This document shows, piece after piece, positions 12,139-23,028 of a DNA stretch of 64,000 nucleotides. The notes beneath the pieces are model-generated. The model was not told the origin of the DNA. It saw only the letters and a list, made by a program, of their open reading frames with translations, and did no database searches. How positions within the stretch are numbered: the stretch's first letter is position 1; the number at the start of each line of letters is the position of its first letter. A program made the position numbers and the translations under genes. Source of the DNA: Buddleja alternifolia (taxonomy: Eukaryota; Streptophyta; Magnoliopsida; Lamiales; Scrophulariaceae); NCBI GenBank assembly GCA_019426215.1, contig CM033402.1, positions 25,269,102 through 25,333,101 on the forward strand. Direction: 5' to 3'.

Positions 12139-13791
12139 ATGCAGATACCTAGAGCCAACACCGATACTTCAGTTTGGTACATCGATAGTGGGTCGTCAAG
12201 GCACATGACTGGCTCAAAGGATCTGTTGATCAATTATTGTACAACCAACGGTCCTCAAGTTATATTCGGTGATAACTCCAAAGGTAAAACCAAAGGTAGA
12301 GGTATCATGTATAGGGGTAACATCATGATCAGTGATGTATATTATGTTGAGGGTCTTAAGCATAATCTGTTGAGCATTAGCCAATTTTGTGATAAAGGCT
12401 TTGATGTTAATTTTTCAAGCGACTTTTGCTATGTCAACGACGCTAAAACTAAGTCTACTAAATTAAGAGGAAAAAGAACAAATAATGTGTACTTAGTGGA
12501 TTGGGATTCTACATTTGATAACAACCCCACATGCTTTATTGCTAAAAATCAAAATGAATTGGGTTGGTTATGGCATAGAAAAATGAATCACCTCAACTTT
12601 AAGGCAATCTCTCAGTTACTATCGTTAAATCTTGTAGAGGGATTACCTAAGGGTTCCTTTCAAAAGAATCGCATATGTGATGCATGTCAAATGGGTAAAC
12701 AAGTTAAATCATCTTTTAAGAAGAAACCATGTCTATCTACTTTTAGAGTTCTTGAACTATTGCATCTAGATTTGTTTGGTCCTATTCAAATCATGAGTGT
12801 TAGCGGTAAAAAGTACTCACTAGTAATAGTCGATGATTTGTCTCGCTATACTTGGGTAGAATTTCTAGCGACGAAAGATGAAACGAGTGTCAAGCTCACA
12901 GCGCTAATCCGTCAATTGCAAAATTCCAAAATTCTAAAAGTGACGAGAATTAGAAGCGATAGAGGAACTGAATTTACTAACCAATTTGTTGAGAAGTTTT
13001 GTACAATTTTTGGAATACTTCATGAGTATTCTGCTCCTAGAACACCTCAACAAAATGGAGTTGCTGAGCGACGGAACAGAACGCTTAAAGAAGCCGCTAG
13101 GACAATGCTTGCAGAGTCTAAGCTGCCTCAAAGGTTTTGGGCCGAAGCCATCAACACAGCTTGCTACACTCAGAACCGGTGTATGATCAACAAGCAACAT
13201 GAGAAGACTCCATATGAGTTGTGGAAGGGACATAAGCCTAACGTCTCATATTTTCATGTATTTGGTTCAAAATGTTTCATTCATAATAATGGATCCCACA
13301 GCCTAAAGACTTTTGATCCTAAAGCGGATGAGGGAATCTTTCTAGGCTATGACAAGAATGGAAAGAGTTTTCGCATCCTAAATAAGATCAAATCAAAGGT
13401 CGAAGAATCCATTCATGTTGTGTTTGATGATGCTAACCAAGAACCGAGTAAGGTTAATCCTGATGATGTAGGAATTGAAGATCTTGCCCAACAAGCGTCA
13501 CAAATTAACCTCAATGATAACATTGATGATGACGCTGATGATGAGATCTTTGTGCCTATTCCTAAGGTTACTTGTGAGGTTACAAATGATGGTAAAGTGA
13601 GAATCGTTGATGATCATGAAGAAAATGATCATCAAGAGCAAACTGGAACTGTGAATGATGAAGCGACTGCGCCAGAGACCAATAGGGATCAAGCGACTGT
13701 TGACCAAGAGTCTCTCAACCCTTTCCAACCAAACCGTAAATGGCTTAGAGACCATCCATTAGAGCTAGTAATTGGAGATATGGAAGCAACA
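12139..13791 (+). pseudogene. SIRE-A copy 1 protease-integrase
   Basis: The best preserved part of this element, open for about 550 codons. The protease active site is WYIDSGSSRHMTG (about 12175). The GAG-pre-integrase zinc region reads HRKMNH...CDACQMGK (12572-12700). The integrase core has Asp in HLDLFGP (about 12765), Asp in RSDRGTEF (about 12957) and Glu in NGVAERRNRT (about 13065). The frame runs on toward RT through an acidic linker, but a deletion after 13790 joins it to the middle of RT. Expected role: cleavage of the polyprotein and insertion of cDNA. Confidence 0.85.
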
Positions 13792-14890
13792 ACCAGGAAA
13801 AAGTATGGTCTATAAGCTGGATAAGGCACTCTATGGCCTTATACAAGCACCAAGAGCATGGTATGACACTCTCTCTATCTTCCTTATAGGTAAAGGCTTT
13901 TCAAAAGGCAGCGTTGACACAACGTTATTTACAATTACCCATAATAAAGATATTCTCTTAGTCCAAATTTATGTTGATGATATTATATTTAGTTCTACAA
14001 ATAAGCGATTGTGTGAGAAATTTTCGAAAATGATGCAAGATCAATTTGAAATGAGTATGATGGGTGAATTAACTTTCTTTTTAGGATTACAAGTTAAACA
14101 ACTCCCTAATGGAATATTTATAAACCAATTTAAATATACAAAAGATATGATTAAGAAATTTGGTATGGAAAATGCATCATCTTCAAAAATTCCAATGAGC
14201 CAAATGCTTAACTTAGATAAAGATGAAAGTGGGAAGAAAATTGATATCACTACTATAGAGGTATCATTGGAGACCAGATATTATGTTTTTGGAATGCATG
14301 TGTGCACGCTTTCAAGCTGATCCTAGAGAATCACACTTAAACGTTGCCAAGAGAATCCTTAAATACCTAAAAGGCACTCAAAATGTGGGCTTATGGTATC
14401 CACGGGACTCTCTTTTTGAACTAATTGGTTATTCAGACGCAGATTTTGCAGGATGCAAATAGATAGGAAAAGTACTAGTGGTACATGTCAATTTCTAGGT
14501 GATAGAATAGTTTCGTGGCATAGTAAGAAACAACAATCCATAGCGACTTCTATCGCTGAGGCAGAATATGTAGCCGCTGGGCGCTATTGTGCGCAAATTC
14601 TTTGGATGAGGCAACAACGTAGAGACTATGGAATTATCCTAGGTCCTACCCTAATCCATTGTGATAACCAAAGCGCTTTAGTTATGACCCAAAATCTTGT
14701 CCTTCATTCTAGAACTAAACACATTGACATTAGATACCATTTCTTGCGTGACCATGTTCAAAAGAAAGATATCTCCATGCACTTCATTGAAACTGACAAA
14801 CAATTGGCAAATATCTTCACCAAAGCGCTCAACGAACAACGCTTTCTCACTTTGAGAAGTGAATTAGGTATGATTGATTTAAACGCTTAA
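13792..14890 (+). pseudogene. SIRE-A copy 1 RT and RNase H, deleted and frameshifted
   Basis: Relative to copy 2 (59088-62478), about 455 bp encoding the RT N-terminus is missing at about 13791. A further 29 bp or so is missing near 14270, and one base is lost at about 14460 (GCAAATAG for GCAAAATAG). Remaining RT shows [17 protein letters not shown] and [11 protein letters not shown]. RNase H shows DRKSTSGTCQF, SWHSKKQQSIATS, EAEYVAAG and HCDNQSAL. It ends at a TAA near 14890. Not functional. Confidence 0.85.
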
Positions 14891-15769
14891 ATCATAAAGC
14901 ATCATATTTAATAGGCATATAATTTAGGGGGAATCCACTTTATGTTTATGTCTAAAGCGTCTTGACAAAATCTGAAATAAGTTATCAATTTTAGGGGGAA
15001 CTTTAAAATTGTACTTATAACAAGTTATAAGCGACTGTGATAAAAAATGATTTAAAATTAAATGCATTAATCACTAGCGCTTATCTTTATGCATGACAAA
15101 GTCAATCTTTAAATAAAATTGTCATTTCTAAATTCAAGTGATTGACTTTATCACAAACTTTATAAAATTAAATTTTTGTTCTCCAAAAGTGTTCAGCGTT
15201 AAAGAAATTCCCACGATAACGCTAAGAAAATTACTTTAAAATCATGCATAGTTTTCATCGATAAAAGGATCGCGTGTGCATAAGTATAAAAGATTAGATT
15301 TGATAACTACCCACACGTGTCTGTCAAATGAAACTGACGGTTATTGACATATATCTAAAATCGAGACAGTTCAGGTCTGCACGAGTCTGATTACGTGTCA
15401 GTGTACTATCAGACACGTGTATTTCACGCTGAAAATTTCAAATCTTTTAAACGTTTTTCAATAAATTTGGTAACTGCGAATCCCAAAATTTCGCACTTTT
15501 TGGTAACTGATAAACTATTTTACCGCACTTTTTGCATCCGTATTTTCCTAAAACGTATCAGATTTGACTCCTTTTAAAATTCAAACTCTTTGACTGTCCA
15601 CGTGTCAACATCGTAGCCATTGAAACGATAATTTTTGCCTCTATTTAAACCCTTAAAGGTCTTTACAGTCAGATTTTATCACTCTCACAAATTCTCTCTG
15701 CAGTAAAAATCTTCATCTTCCTCAAAGGCAAATATTTCTCTCTCACTAAAAGCTTTCAAAATTTCAGTA
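14891..15769 (+). promoter_or_regulatory. Spacer with apparent internal promoter before env-like gene
   Basis: Two purine-rich motifs, TTTAGGGGGAA, lie near 14927 and 14994. Repeated ACGTG boxes follow: CACACGTGTC (15312), TACGTGTC (15393), ACACGTGT (15414) and CCACGTGTC (15599). A TATA-like CTATTTAAACC is at 15641-15651. A C/T-rich leader of about 120 bp leads to the ATG at 15770. The layout is a typical plant promoter. It is conserved at 62479-63361 in copy 2, with one ACGTG box lost. No transcription has been shown. Confidence 0.55.
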
Positions 15770-17050
15770 ATGACACCCAAAGTTGTAAAATCTTCCAAAA
15801 CATCCAAGTCAGCTACCGGAAAAACTTCCCGTGCTGAAAAACCAGTCACTGTTAACGCCGAATTTCTGGTTAACTGGGACTATCTGTTTGAAAACCAGAA
15901 CTTTTCTCTTCGAACGATTCTTCCACTCGTTCAAGAATCTGGTTTGAGAGATATGATCACTACTATTTTCAACTACTTTGAAGATGAATCTCTCAATGTT
16001 TCAACAATACCCAGATTTCTGAAAACGGCAATTCCATATCCTGCGTCTTCCCCTTCGCCAAAGAGACTTTTGTTCTTACTCCTTCCTTGATTTCTTCATT
16101 ATTGGTTCTACCCAATGATGGCTCTGAGGTGGAACACGTCAATCTCGGAGATGCTACCAAAGTCTGGGAATTGGTCAAGAAAGACGATGTCGTTACTGCA
16201 TACGAGCCAAACTTCAAGAAGAACGACATGAAGGGCGAATATGTCATTCTCGCGGACATTTGCGCCAAGATGATCGAATGCAGAAAAGGAACATTCGATA
16301 AAGTTACAAATATTCAATACAAGATGATGGTAGCCATTCTGGCCAAATTAAAGATTAATTGGTCTCTCTATGTTTTTAATCGCTTTAAGGCAGCGGTGGC
16401 CAAGTTGCTTAATCCCAAGCCTTATGGGATTGTGTTAAGTAGAATTCTAAGCGTTTGCGGTGTTACAAATTCCGCTAGAAAGAAGATCCCAACATTAAAA
16501 TTCTATGGTAAGAAGATGATTAGCGGGATGCTTAAACCTTGAAAACATGGTGGTGCAGCGGTTCCCAAAGAGGAGCGTGAGCGACTTCAAGCCGAAGGAG
16601 TTGTTTGCAGCAATGATGAAGAACAAACGTCTTCCTCTTCATCATCATCCTCGTCTGCAGAAGCAGTGGTGGTTAAGCAACCAAAAAGAAAAATCGTTCT
16701 CAAAGTCACTGAACCAGCCAAGTCAGCCAAAAAGCAAAAGCCGAAGCCCGCAAAGAAGAAGCAGAAGACAAAGCCCAAGAAGAAACAAACATCTTCTTCT
16801 CCTTCTGCTAAATCTCCCTCTCTTCGTCCAGCGTTTATCTTCTCAGTTCCTGAAGAAGAGGAAGAAGTAGCAGAAGAAGTACCACTTGCTCGAAGACGTA
16901 CTCCTCTCTCTAGTCCAGTCGCGTCTACAAGCGTTTCAGTGAATCCAACGCTTGGAGAGTCAACGAGCGTTCCTCCTTTTGACGCTGTTCCAGAAATCAG
17001 CTCAGATCCTAAAGCCTATGATCAATCTGAAAGGCTTTCTCGTGTTCAGG

Positions 17051-17132
17051 GTAAGCACTTGTGCTAATCAACCTCATTTATCCTTTCCTCATTAGTTTTC
17101 TTTCCTTAATGCTAGAATAAAATCTTTTTCAG
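17051..17132 (+). other. Candidate spliceosomal intron 1 of env-like gene (82 bp)
   Basis: Boundaries CAGG/GTAAGCAC and TCTTTTTCAG/CCGAG. The unspliced frame hits a TAA 15 nt in. Removing 82 bp moves the reading frame exactly from the exon 1 frame to the one used by exons 2 and 3. The intron is phase 1. A T-rich tract precedes the acceptor. Confidence 0.7.
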
Positions 17133-17318
17133 CCGAGTGTGAAGAAAATATTCAGACTGTTCTTAAAACTCTTGAGGATTTGCATATTCCCATTCGTGTT
17201 GATCCTATAACTTCTTTTCTCGATTTAGAATCAGAAGAAGAAGTCCCGGAGCCTGAGGAACCTGTACCTAATATATAAACCAATCAAGCTACTGAGACGG
17301 TCGATGATAATCCTCAGG

Positions 17319-17399
17319 GTAAGCATTTTAGTCCTTTTTAATTGAAATTCTACTTCGTAAAAATTTTGCTTGCTTTTCTCAAGCGCTTACATGTATCAG
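17319..17399 (+). other. Candidate spliceosomal intron 2 of env-like gene (81 bp)
   Basis: Boundaries CAGG/GTAAGCAT and ATGTATCAG/CTCAAG, also phase 1. The interval holds an in-frame TAA, and removal keeps the frame. SIRE-B has the same donor context (CAGG/GTAAGT) at the matching place (32162). Confidence 0.65.
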
Positions 17400-19857
17400 C
17401 TCAAGATGCACCAGAAGCAGATGCACCTCGACCTTCAAAAGTTCCCATTGAAGTAGATGTTGATATAGCAACTGTTGTGGATATCGCTAAGGAAGTAGCT
17501 CAAGTTCTTCCTGATGCTGAAACTTCACAAGTCAGTGAGGCGACTGAGCATACTGAGAGGTTGATAGAAGTGGCCCCCATCCCAACAGAAGCGATTGCTA
17601 TTGTTCCTACTCCAACAGGACCTCCTCCTCGTGTTATCGATTTCTTTCCTCGCGAATATACTCCTGATATTGAATTTTATTATGTCGCTAGAGAACGAGA
17701 CACCCAGACGCTTGCAGAGCTCGAAATCTCTTTTCAAACAACTCTCCATCGGCCTGATCTTTCCAACTCTCAAAAGTTTGAATTCTTTAAGCAGTTTGCT
17801 GATTTAGGACTCTACAACTTGGAGCGACTCCAATCTCTCTTAGAGTATATCCGAAGACCAGCGTTCAACAGAACAGAATTTGACGAAAAGCGATTTAATT
17901 TCACCCGTCGCTCAGGCGAGTTTTTCTATCCTCTTCGAGCCAGCAAGATTGTCTTCAAGAATCCCCACATGGGCGATAGGAACAAAAATCCTGATGAGGA
18001 AGATCTAAACAAAATAGGATATTCGGCTCTCCCCAAAGTCGTCACCTCTCCTCAGAATGCTCTCTCTCCTACTCCACTCAAGCTTTGGAAAGGAAAAGGA
18101 CCAGTAGTTGCTGAGCGTCCCAATACAGTGAATTTGTGGATAGAAGATGAAGCCCGAGAATATCTTGCCAGATTATGGGCAGAGGATTATGACGAAGAAA
18201 TCGAGCGCTTCGAGAAATTCCTTGCCGCTAGAAAAGAACCAAAGAAAGTTGACAAGCTTGGCAAGCGATGGATGATGGATACAGCCAGATGATCTGAAGA
18301 GTTTGTTTTACACTTCTATACTCTTGAAGAACTCATGAGATATCCATTCCTGTTTGAATTTGGAATCGAATACAGACGCCGAGGGTTTGCTACTTTTTTG
18401 CTTCAACAACGTCAACATATTACCGGAAATGTTAGCGCTCTACCGGGTTACAGGCAACCCATTGAGACCTACATTCGTCATCAGCTAGCCTTATTCAGTC
18501 AAGGCGGACGCTATGTGTTTCACCTTCGTCAAGCGTTTGTTCAGCGCATCTTTCCTGATTTGAACGAAGAAGCCTCCTCCAGCAAAAAACCGCTTCTTCC
18601 CGGACAAAGCCAAATTTTGTCGATGTTTCAAATGAGCACGCTGAGTTTGCTGAACTCCACAGAGATAGAAGAGAAGTGATAGAAAATGCACAAGTGTTGG
18701 ACATCACTTTCAACCACTATTCAGGGCTGAACGACTTCCTAGGATACAATCTTCACCCTGTGCTCTTTTGTCAATAGTACATTCAAGTGGCCAAGATGAT
18801 ATCGCTGATCAGGCCAGTGAACCAAAAAGCAGCTCAAGCGCTGGTGCCATTTATTTTGGACTTTTTCCAATCTTATACTTCAGGAACTCATTTGCGGAAG
18901 GCGTGCAGCTTGCTCTAAGCACTGTAGAGCGAGAAGAGGCTATGTTCTTTATTCCGCAAAGCAGCCTGATAAGTCCAAGGCATGTGATGGAAGTGCTCAG
19001 CCCACTCTGGGTCATTTCTATTGAAGATCCTTCTCCTTCCGTCCAAATAGTTGAAACAGTCGATTCTCCTACTGTGGATGACGCTCAAATTCCCATTTCT
19101 GAGACTTCTTTGCCAGACCCTTCTAGTGCTCCAGTAGTTGAGCTCCCATCAGCAACTGCAGATCCTTCCATGGATTAAGCGATTGAAGAAGTGCACGCTG
19201 AAATTGCTCAAAAGCCTGAAGAGCCATTTATCAGAGATAAATCCAAAGACAAGGCTGTAGTTTCTAGCTCTTACGGACTCATTTCGTCTCCTGAGCGTCT
19301 TTCTTCCGATTCAAATTCTGAGAGTGATTCAGACGCTAGAGATTTCAGACAGGCAGTACGGAACTCGCTCACCAACATTGAAGGTTCCTGCTCCAAGATT
19401 TTTGAGGCTGCTGATAGACAAATTCGACTAGTGTTTGATACGCAAAGTCCCGATATTGCAAACACTTCCAATAAAAGCACTATTACAATCATGAACAGCA
19501 TATCACCACTTATCGCTAAACTCTCATCAGAGTTCAACCGTCACTTAGCTCAGAGCGCTTCGGCTGATGCTGAAAGACATACTTCGACCGATGCCGCTGC
19601 TCAGAGCATCGCTCAACAAGTCGCTCTCTTAGCTGACGAAGTTCGACTCTTGTGAAGAGAAGTCGCTGAGTTAAAAACCTCTCTTGATGATGCCAAGAAG
19701 GGGGAAAAGGAAAAAGAAAAGCATCAAGCGTCCAAAGCAATATCAAAGACAGATAATAAAAATTGGCGATCAATGTTTGATGAATTAGTGAGCATAAAGA
19801 AGATGCTAACTAAAAAGAGAAAAACAAGATATTATCTAGGAAAGTACTTGCTTCCGG

Positions 19858-19923
19858 ACTTGGACGTCGAATTTTTGGAAAGTATGGGATTTCATCCTTA
19901 TGCCAGACCACTTGGACGTCGAA
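19858..19923 (+). repeat. 14-bp direct repeat at env/LTR deletion junction
   Basis: ACTTGGACGTCGAA occurs at 19858-19871 and 19910-19923. The second copy abuts the point where the sequence becomes LTR, missing its first ~430 bp. It may be filler or duplication made during the repair that removed the env tail, polypurine tract and LTR start. Confidence 0.65.
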
Positions 19924-20981
19924 ATAAATTCAAATGCATTAAATGCCTGATAAGAGCATTAAATGTGATAAGCCACTGTGACTTGTGGACAAGCCACCTT
20001 TTTTACTAGACTGTCAGAACCTCAGAGTTTATAGCTGCTCCCATTCAATCGGTGCTAGCAGATTTTCAGGAATGTCAGGTCTTAAGTAGAATCACGCGCT
20101 GCGTGAAAGGCACGCTCCCACATGTGTCCAAGGGACAGATCCCAAGAATTGCCTATAAATACCTTACCTTCAGCAAGCCCTAAATATATATAGTACATAA
20201 TACTACAAGAGAAATTTACGTACCTGCACAAGAAAAAGCTTAGAAACTCCATTACTAAAATTCCTTCAAGCTTTTCATCTACATTCCAGACAGTCAAAAA
20301 TATCTCAAACCTCTTCCAAAGAAGAAACCTAAATTCCTATTGAGATATTCCAAGTTGTTTGAACTTCCCAAAAATAAACAAACCCTTGTGACAAAACCCT
20401 CAAGCTTTCATCTGAGTGAGAAAGCTGTTGAAACCCCTTACAGACAATATTTCTGAGTGAGAGAAGCTTGTAGAAGACGATCTTCATTGGTGTTAAAATC
20501 TGTGTGATCAAGAAGCCCGAGATCTTTTTCATGCTTTACTATCTTGTAGAAGATTCTGTGTGATTCTTCGATAATCATTCCTCCAAGTGAAAAAGGAGAA
20601 GAAGGACGTAGCTGGGATTACATCACCCAGTGAACTTTACAATCTCTTGTGTCATTTACTTTAATTATTGTCTTGATTTACATTATATTATATTCTTTGA
20701 AAAAGACAAGTTAATTGCAAAGCGATTAATTAACCAATCAAACGCTAAAAATCATTTCCGCTGTGCTAACCCTGATTAAGCGATCTAGGCATTACCTACT
20801 TTGGTAAATTGCTAAAATCACTAAGTTTAAGTTATCTTTACTGCAGCGCCTGACCCAAGCGCTCAGCTTCTAAGCATTCAAATCTTTAAAAGTGATATGA
20901 ATTCTTTTTGAAGTCGAAAAAGAGTTCAAGGTCTATTCACCCCCCCTTCTAGACCCTTTCGTATGCCACTTGGGACCACCA
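19923..20981 (+). repeat. 3' LTR remnant of SIRE-A copy 1
   Basis: Aligns with the 5' LTR (8258-9778) from about 8685 onward and ends with the same CTTGGGACCACCA. It keeps the TATA-like CTATAAATA near 20155 and the GCATTAAATG repeats. The first ~430 bp are deleted. Confidence 0.85.
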
Positions 20982-21007
20982 ATTGCCATCATCAAAAAAG
21001 GGGAAAT
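20982..21007 (+). other. SIRE-B 3' UTR end and polypurine tract
   Basis: ATTGCCATCATC then AAAAAAGGGGAAAT abuts the next LTR. The same sequence precedes the SIRE-B LTR at 35381. It therefore belongs to an older SIRE-B element interrupted by SIRE-A copy 1. Confidence 0.8.
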
Positions 21008-22572
21008 TGTTAGGAATTTCATGTTAGATGTTTTGATGATGACAATTAGGAATTTATGTTAGACCCCAAAATATGTAAGTTTGATTTTAGTAAAAATCTT
21101 GTATAAGCTTTGAAGCGTTAGATTTGTAATAGGATTTATAGGCTTCATTTTGTTTTATTCTAGATTGTTAGGCTAAGCTGTCTTAGGCTAAACGTCTGAT
21201 GAATTTAAGAGAGTTTATCAATAGTTAAGTTTGAAGACTCAAGCGCCTGAAGTCTGAATAAAGATGAAGTTTCCAAGCGTCCAAACGACCAGCTATATCA
21301 AGCGTTACCTTATAGGGTAGAAGCAATTCAAGGATGGATAAGAGTCTATCAATGATGGATTTCACCTGAATTTATTTCCAAGTCCAGAAGGAGTTTAATG
21401 CAATTATTCTCAATGCATTAAATACCAACGAGTATTTAATTCAAATGCATTAAATGCTGATAAGAGCATTAAATGTGATAAGCACTTTCAGATGTACGGA
21501 GAAGCCACCCTATTGGACTGTCAACTTTTCAGAGACTGCAGCACCAACTTTTGTGCAGCAGATTTTCAGGAAAAAGGACAAAAGTGGTTGACTCGCGGAT
21601 GTGAGAGACACGCGCCTGTGCATGTGTCAAACAGACACTTTTTCCAAGAATTCCTATAAATAAGACTTCGACAACAAGCCAAAAACAACGATCAATTCCA
21701 AGCCAAATTGTTGTTGCATCGAAGTCTCATTCCTTAAAATCTCAGAAAAGCCAGAATATTCAAGAAAACATTCTCCTTGCTTTTCTTTAATTCCTGAGAT
21801 AGTCAACCAATATCTCAAACATTCTTTTTGAAGAAATCTACATTACTATTGAGATATTCCCAAGTTGTTTGAACTTCATCAAAATCAAACAAACCGTTTA
21901 GAAAAACCCCATCCAAGCCTCGCGATCTGTATGAAGTCGAAGTTGGATACTTGCATTATTTTTGGGTGAAAGAAGCAAGGGGATTGAAGTGATTTGGAGC
22001 AGAAATCTGTGTGATCAAAGAGCTTAAGTCATCAACATCCATCTCTCACTAATTTGTTGAAGATTCTGTGTGATTTCTTGAGAATCATTTTAGTGGATTG
22101 CCTCCAAGTGTTCGAGGAGAAGAAGAACGTAGTTGCGATTACACCACCCAACAAACCTTACAAATATCGTGCTCTTTACTTTACAGTCATTCTTCCTATT
22201 ATTATAACTTTATATTAATCTGTTAAGTAAAATTCAAGTGAACTCTAAGCAACTAAAACACTTTCTGTGACGCTAAAGCTTTCAAAAAGGAAGACTTCAA
22301 AATCATTCTGCTGTGCTAACACTGATTAAATAAGTGAACGCTTAAACCCATTTGGTTGTAGTATTCAAATTCTAAAATCTAAGTTAACTTTATAAAATAG
22401 TCTTCATTAGACGCTCAGCCGAAGCGTCTATATTTAAAGTAAATGCTTAGTTGAGTGTCTACATTTCAAGCGTCCAAAACATTTTAATACGAATTTTTTT
22501 TTTGTCGAAAAAGACTTCAGGGTCTATTCAACCCCCCTTCTAGACCCTTTCGTATGCCACTTGGGACCAACA
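21008..22572 (+). repeat. SIRE-B LTR, copy X (3' LTR)
   Basis: Begins TGTTAGGAATTTCATG next to the polypurine tract and ends GGGACCAACA. It is about nine-tenths identical, by eye, to 35381-36947 and is related to 40604-42145. TATA-like CTATAAATA lies near 21654. Angela-like LTR sequence follows directly. Confidence 0.9.
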
Positions 22573-23028
22573 CAAGCCAATTGAAAGCCCACCCAGTCCA
22601 AGGATGCCCTAAGGGCGCGGCCACGTAGGGTTGAGTAGCCTCCAACTTGTTCCACAAGCTAGTTGAGTTTAAAAGGACTCCTATAGTGGAACAAATCCTA
22701 AGATAAGAGAAAAAGAAAAACAATACGTTTTTACACACACAAAAAGAAAAGAACTCTCTCCCCTCTCTTCTCTCTAGCCGTCCACTACTGCAAAGAAGGA
22801 GGAGTTTCGGAATCTTTGTAAGGCTCATTTTGCGTGAAGCTTTAGAGACAGGAGCCCTTGGAGGATTGCTGTTCTGCAGAATCAATAAACGAATCAAAAA
22901 GGTATTTTTATTCGTTCTAATTTTCGCGAAACCCATGAAAAATCATCAGATCTATTTTCATGATCTGCCGATAGGAATCCTCGAATCTTCCGCTGCAATT
23001 CTCTGTTTCCTGTATAGGATTCTTAACA
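22573..23028 (+). repeat. Angela-like copy 1, 5' LTR 3'-portion
   Basis: Matches 37010-37468 and ends TTAACA before a degraded primer site (TTATCAGAGCC for TGGTATCAGAGCC). About 65 bp present at 36948-37010 is absent at the left edge, as if deleted between ACA repeats. Confidence 0.8.

Larger units (their letters stand above)
15770..19922 (+). pseudogene. SIRE-A copy 1 env-like gene with two introns, broken
   Basis: The ATG at 15770 opens a protein starting MTPKVVKSSKTSKS, matching 63362 in copy 2. A conserved N-terminal domain includes ILADICAKMIECRKGTFDK and KINWSLYVFNRF. Then come Ser/Lys-rich and acidic stretches, an exon 2 at 17133-17318, and a long third exon from 17400 (DFFPREYTPDIEFYYV; RYPFLFEFGIEYRRRG). 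Introns are at 17051-17132 and 17319-17399. Lesions: a one-base deletion near 15997, TGA at 16540, TAA at 17276, TGA at 18290 and later stops and shifts. The related SIRE-B gene at 31393-35136 shares the architecture. It occupies the SIRE env position, but I see no signal peptide or clear membrane span, so function is unknown. The tail and polypurine tract are lost at a deletion joining the LTR near 19922. Confidence 0.7.
8258..20981 (+). mobile_element. SIRE-like Ty1/copia element, copy 1 (SIRE-A)
   Basis: Order: 5' LTR, Met-tRNA primer site, gag, protease, integrase, RT, RNase H, env-like gene, 3' LTR remnant. Integrase before RT defines Ty1/copia. The large gene after RNase H, LTRs of about 1.5 kb and a coiled-coil region after the gag zinc knuckle fit the SIRE/Maximus lineage. 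Many deletions, frameshifts and stops make it non-autonomous. Its left flank is SIRE-like pol and its right flank is a SIRE-B 3' end, so no target duplication is visible. Confidence 0.85.
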
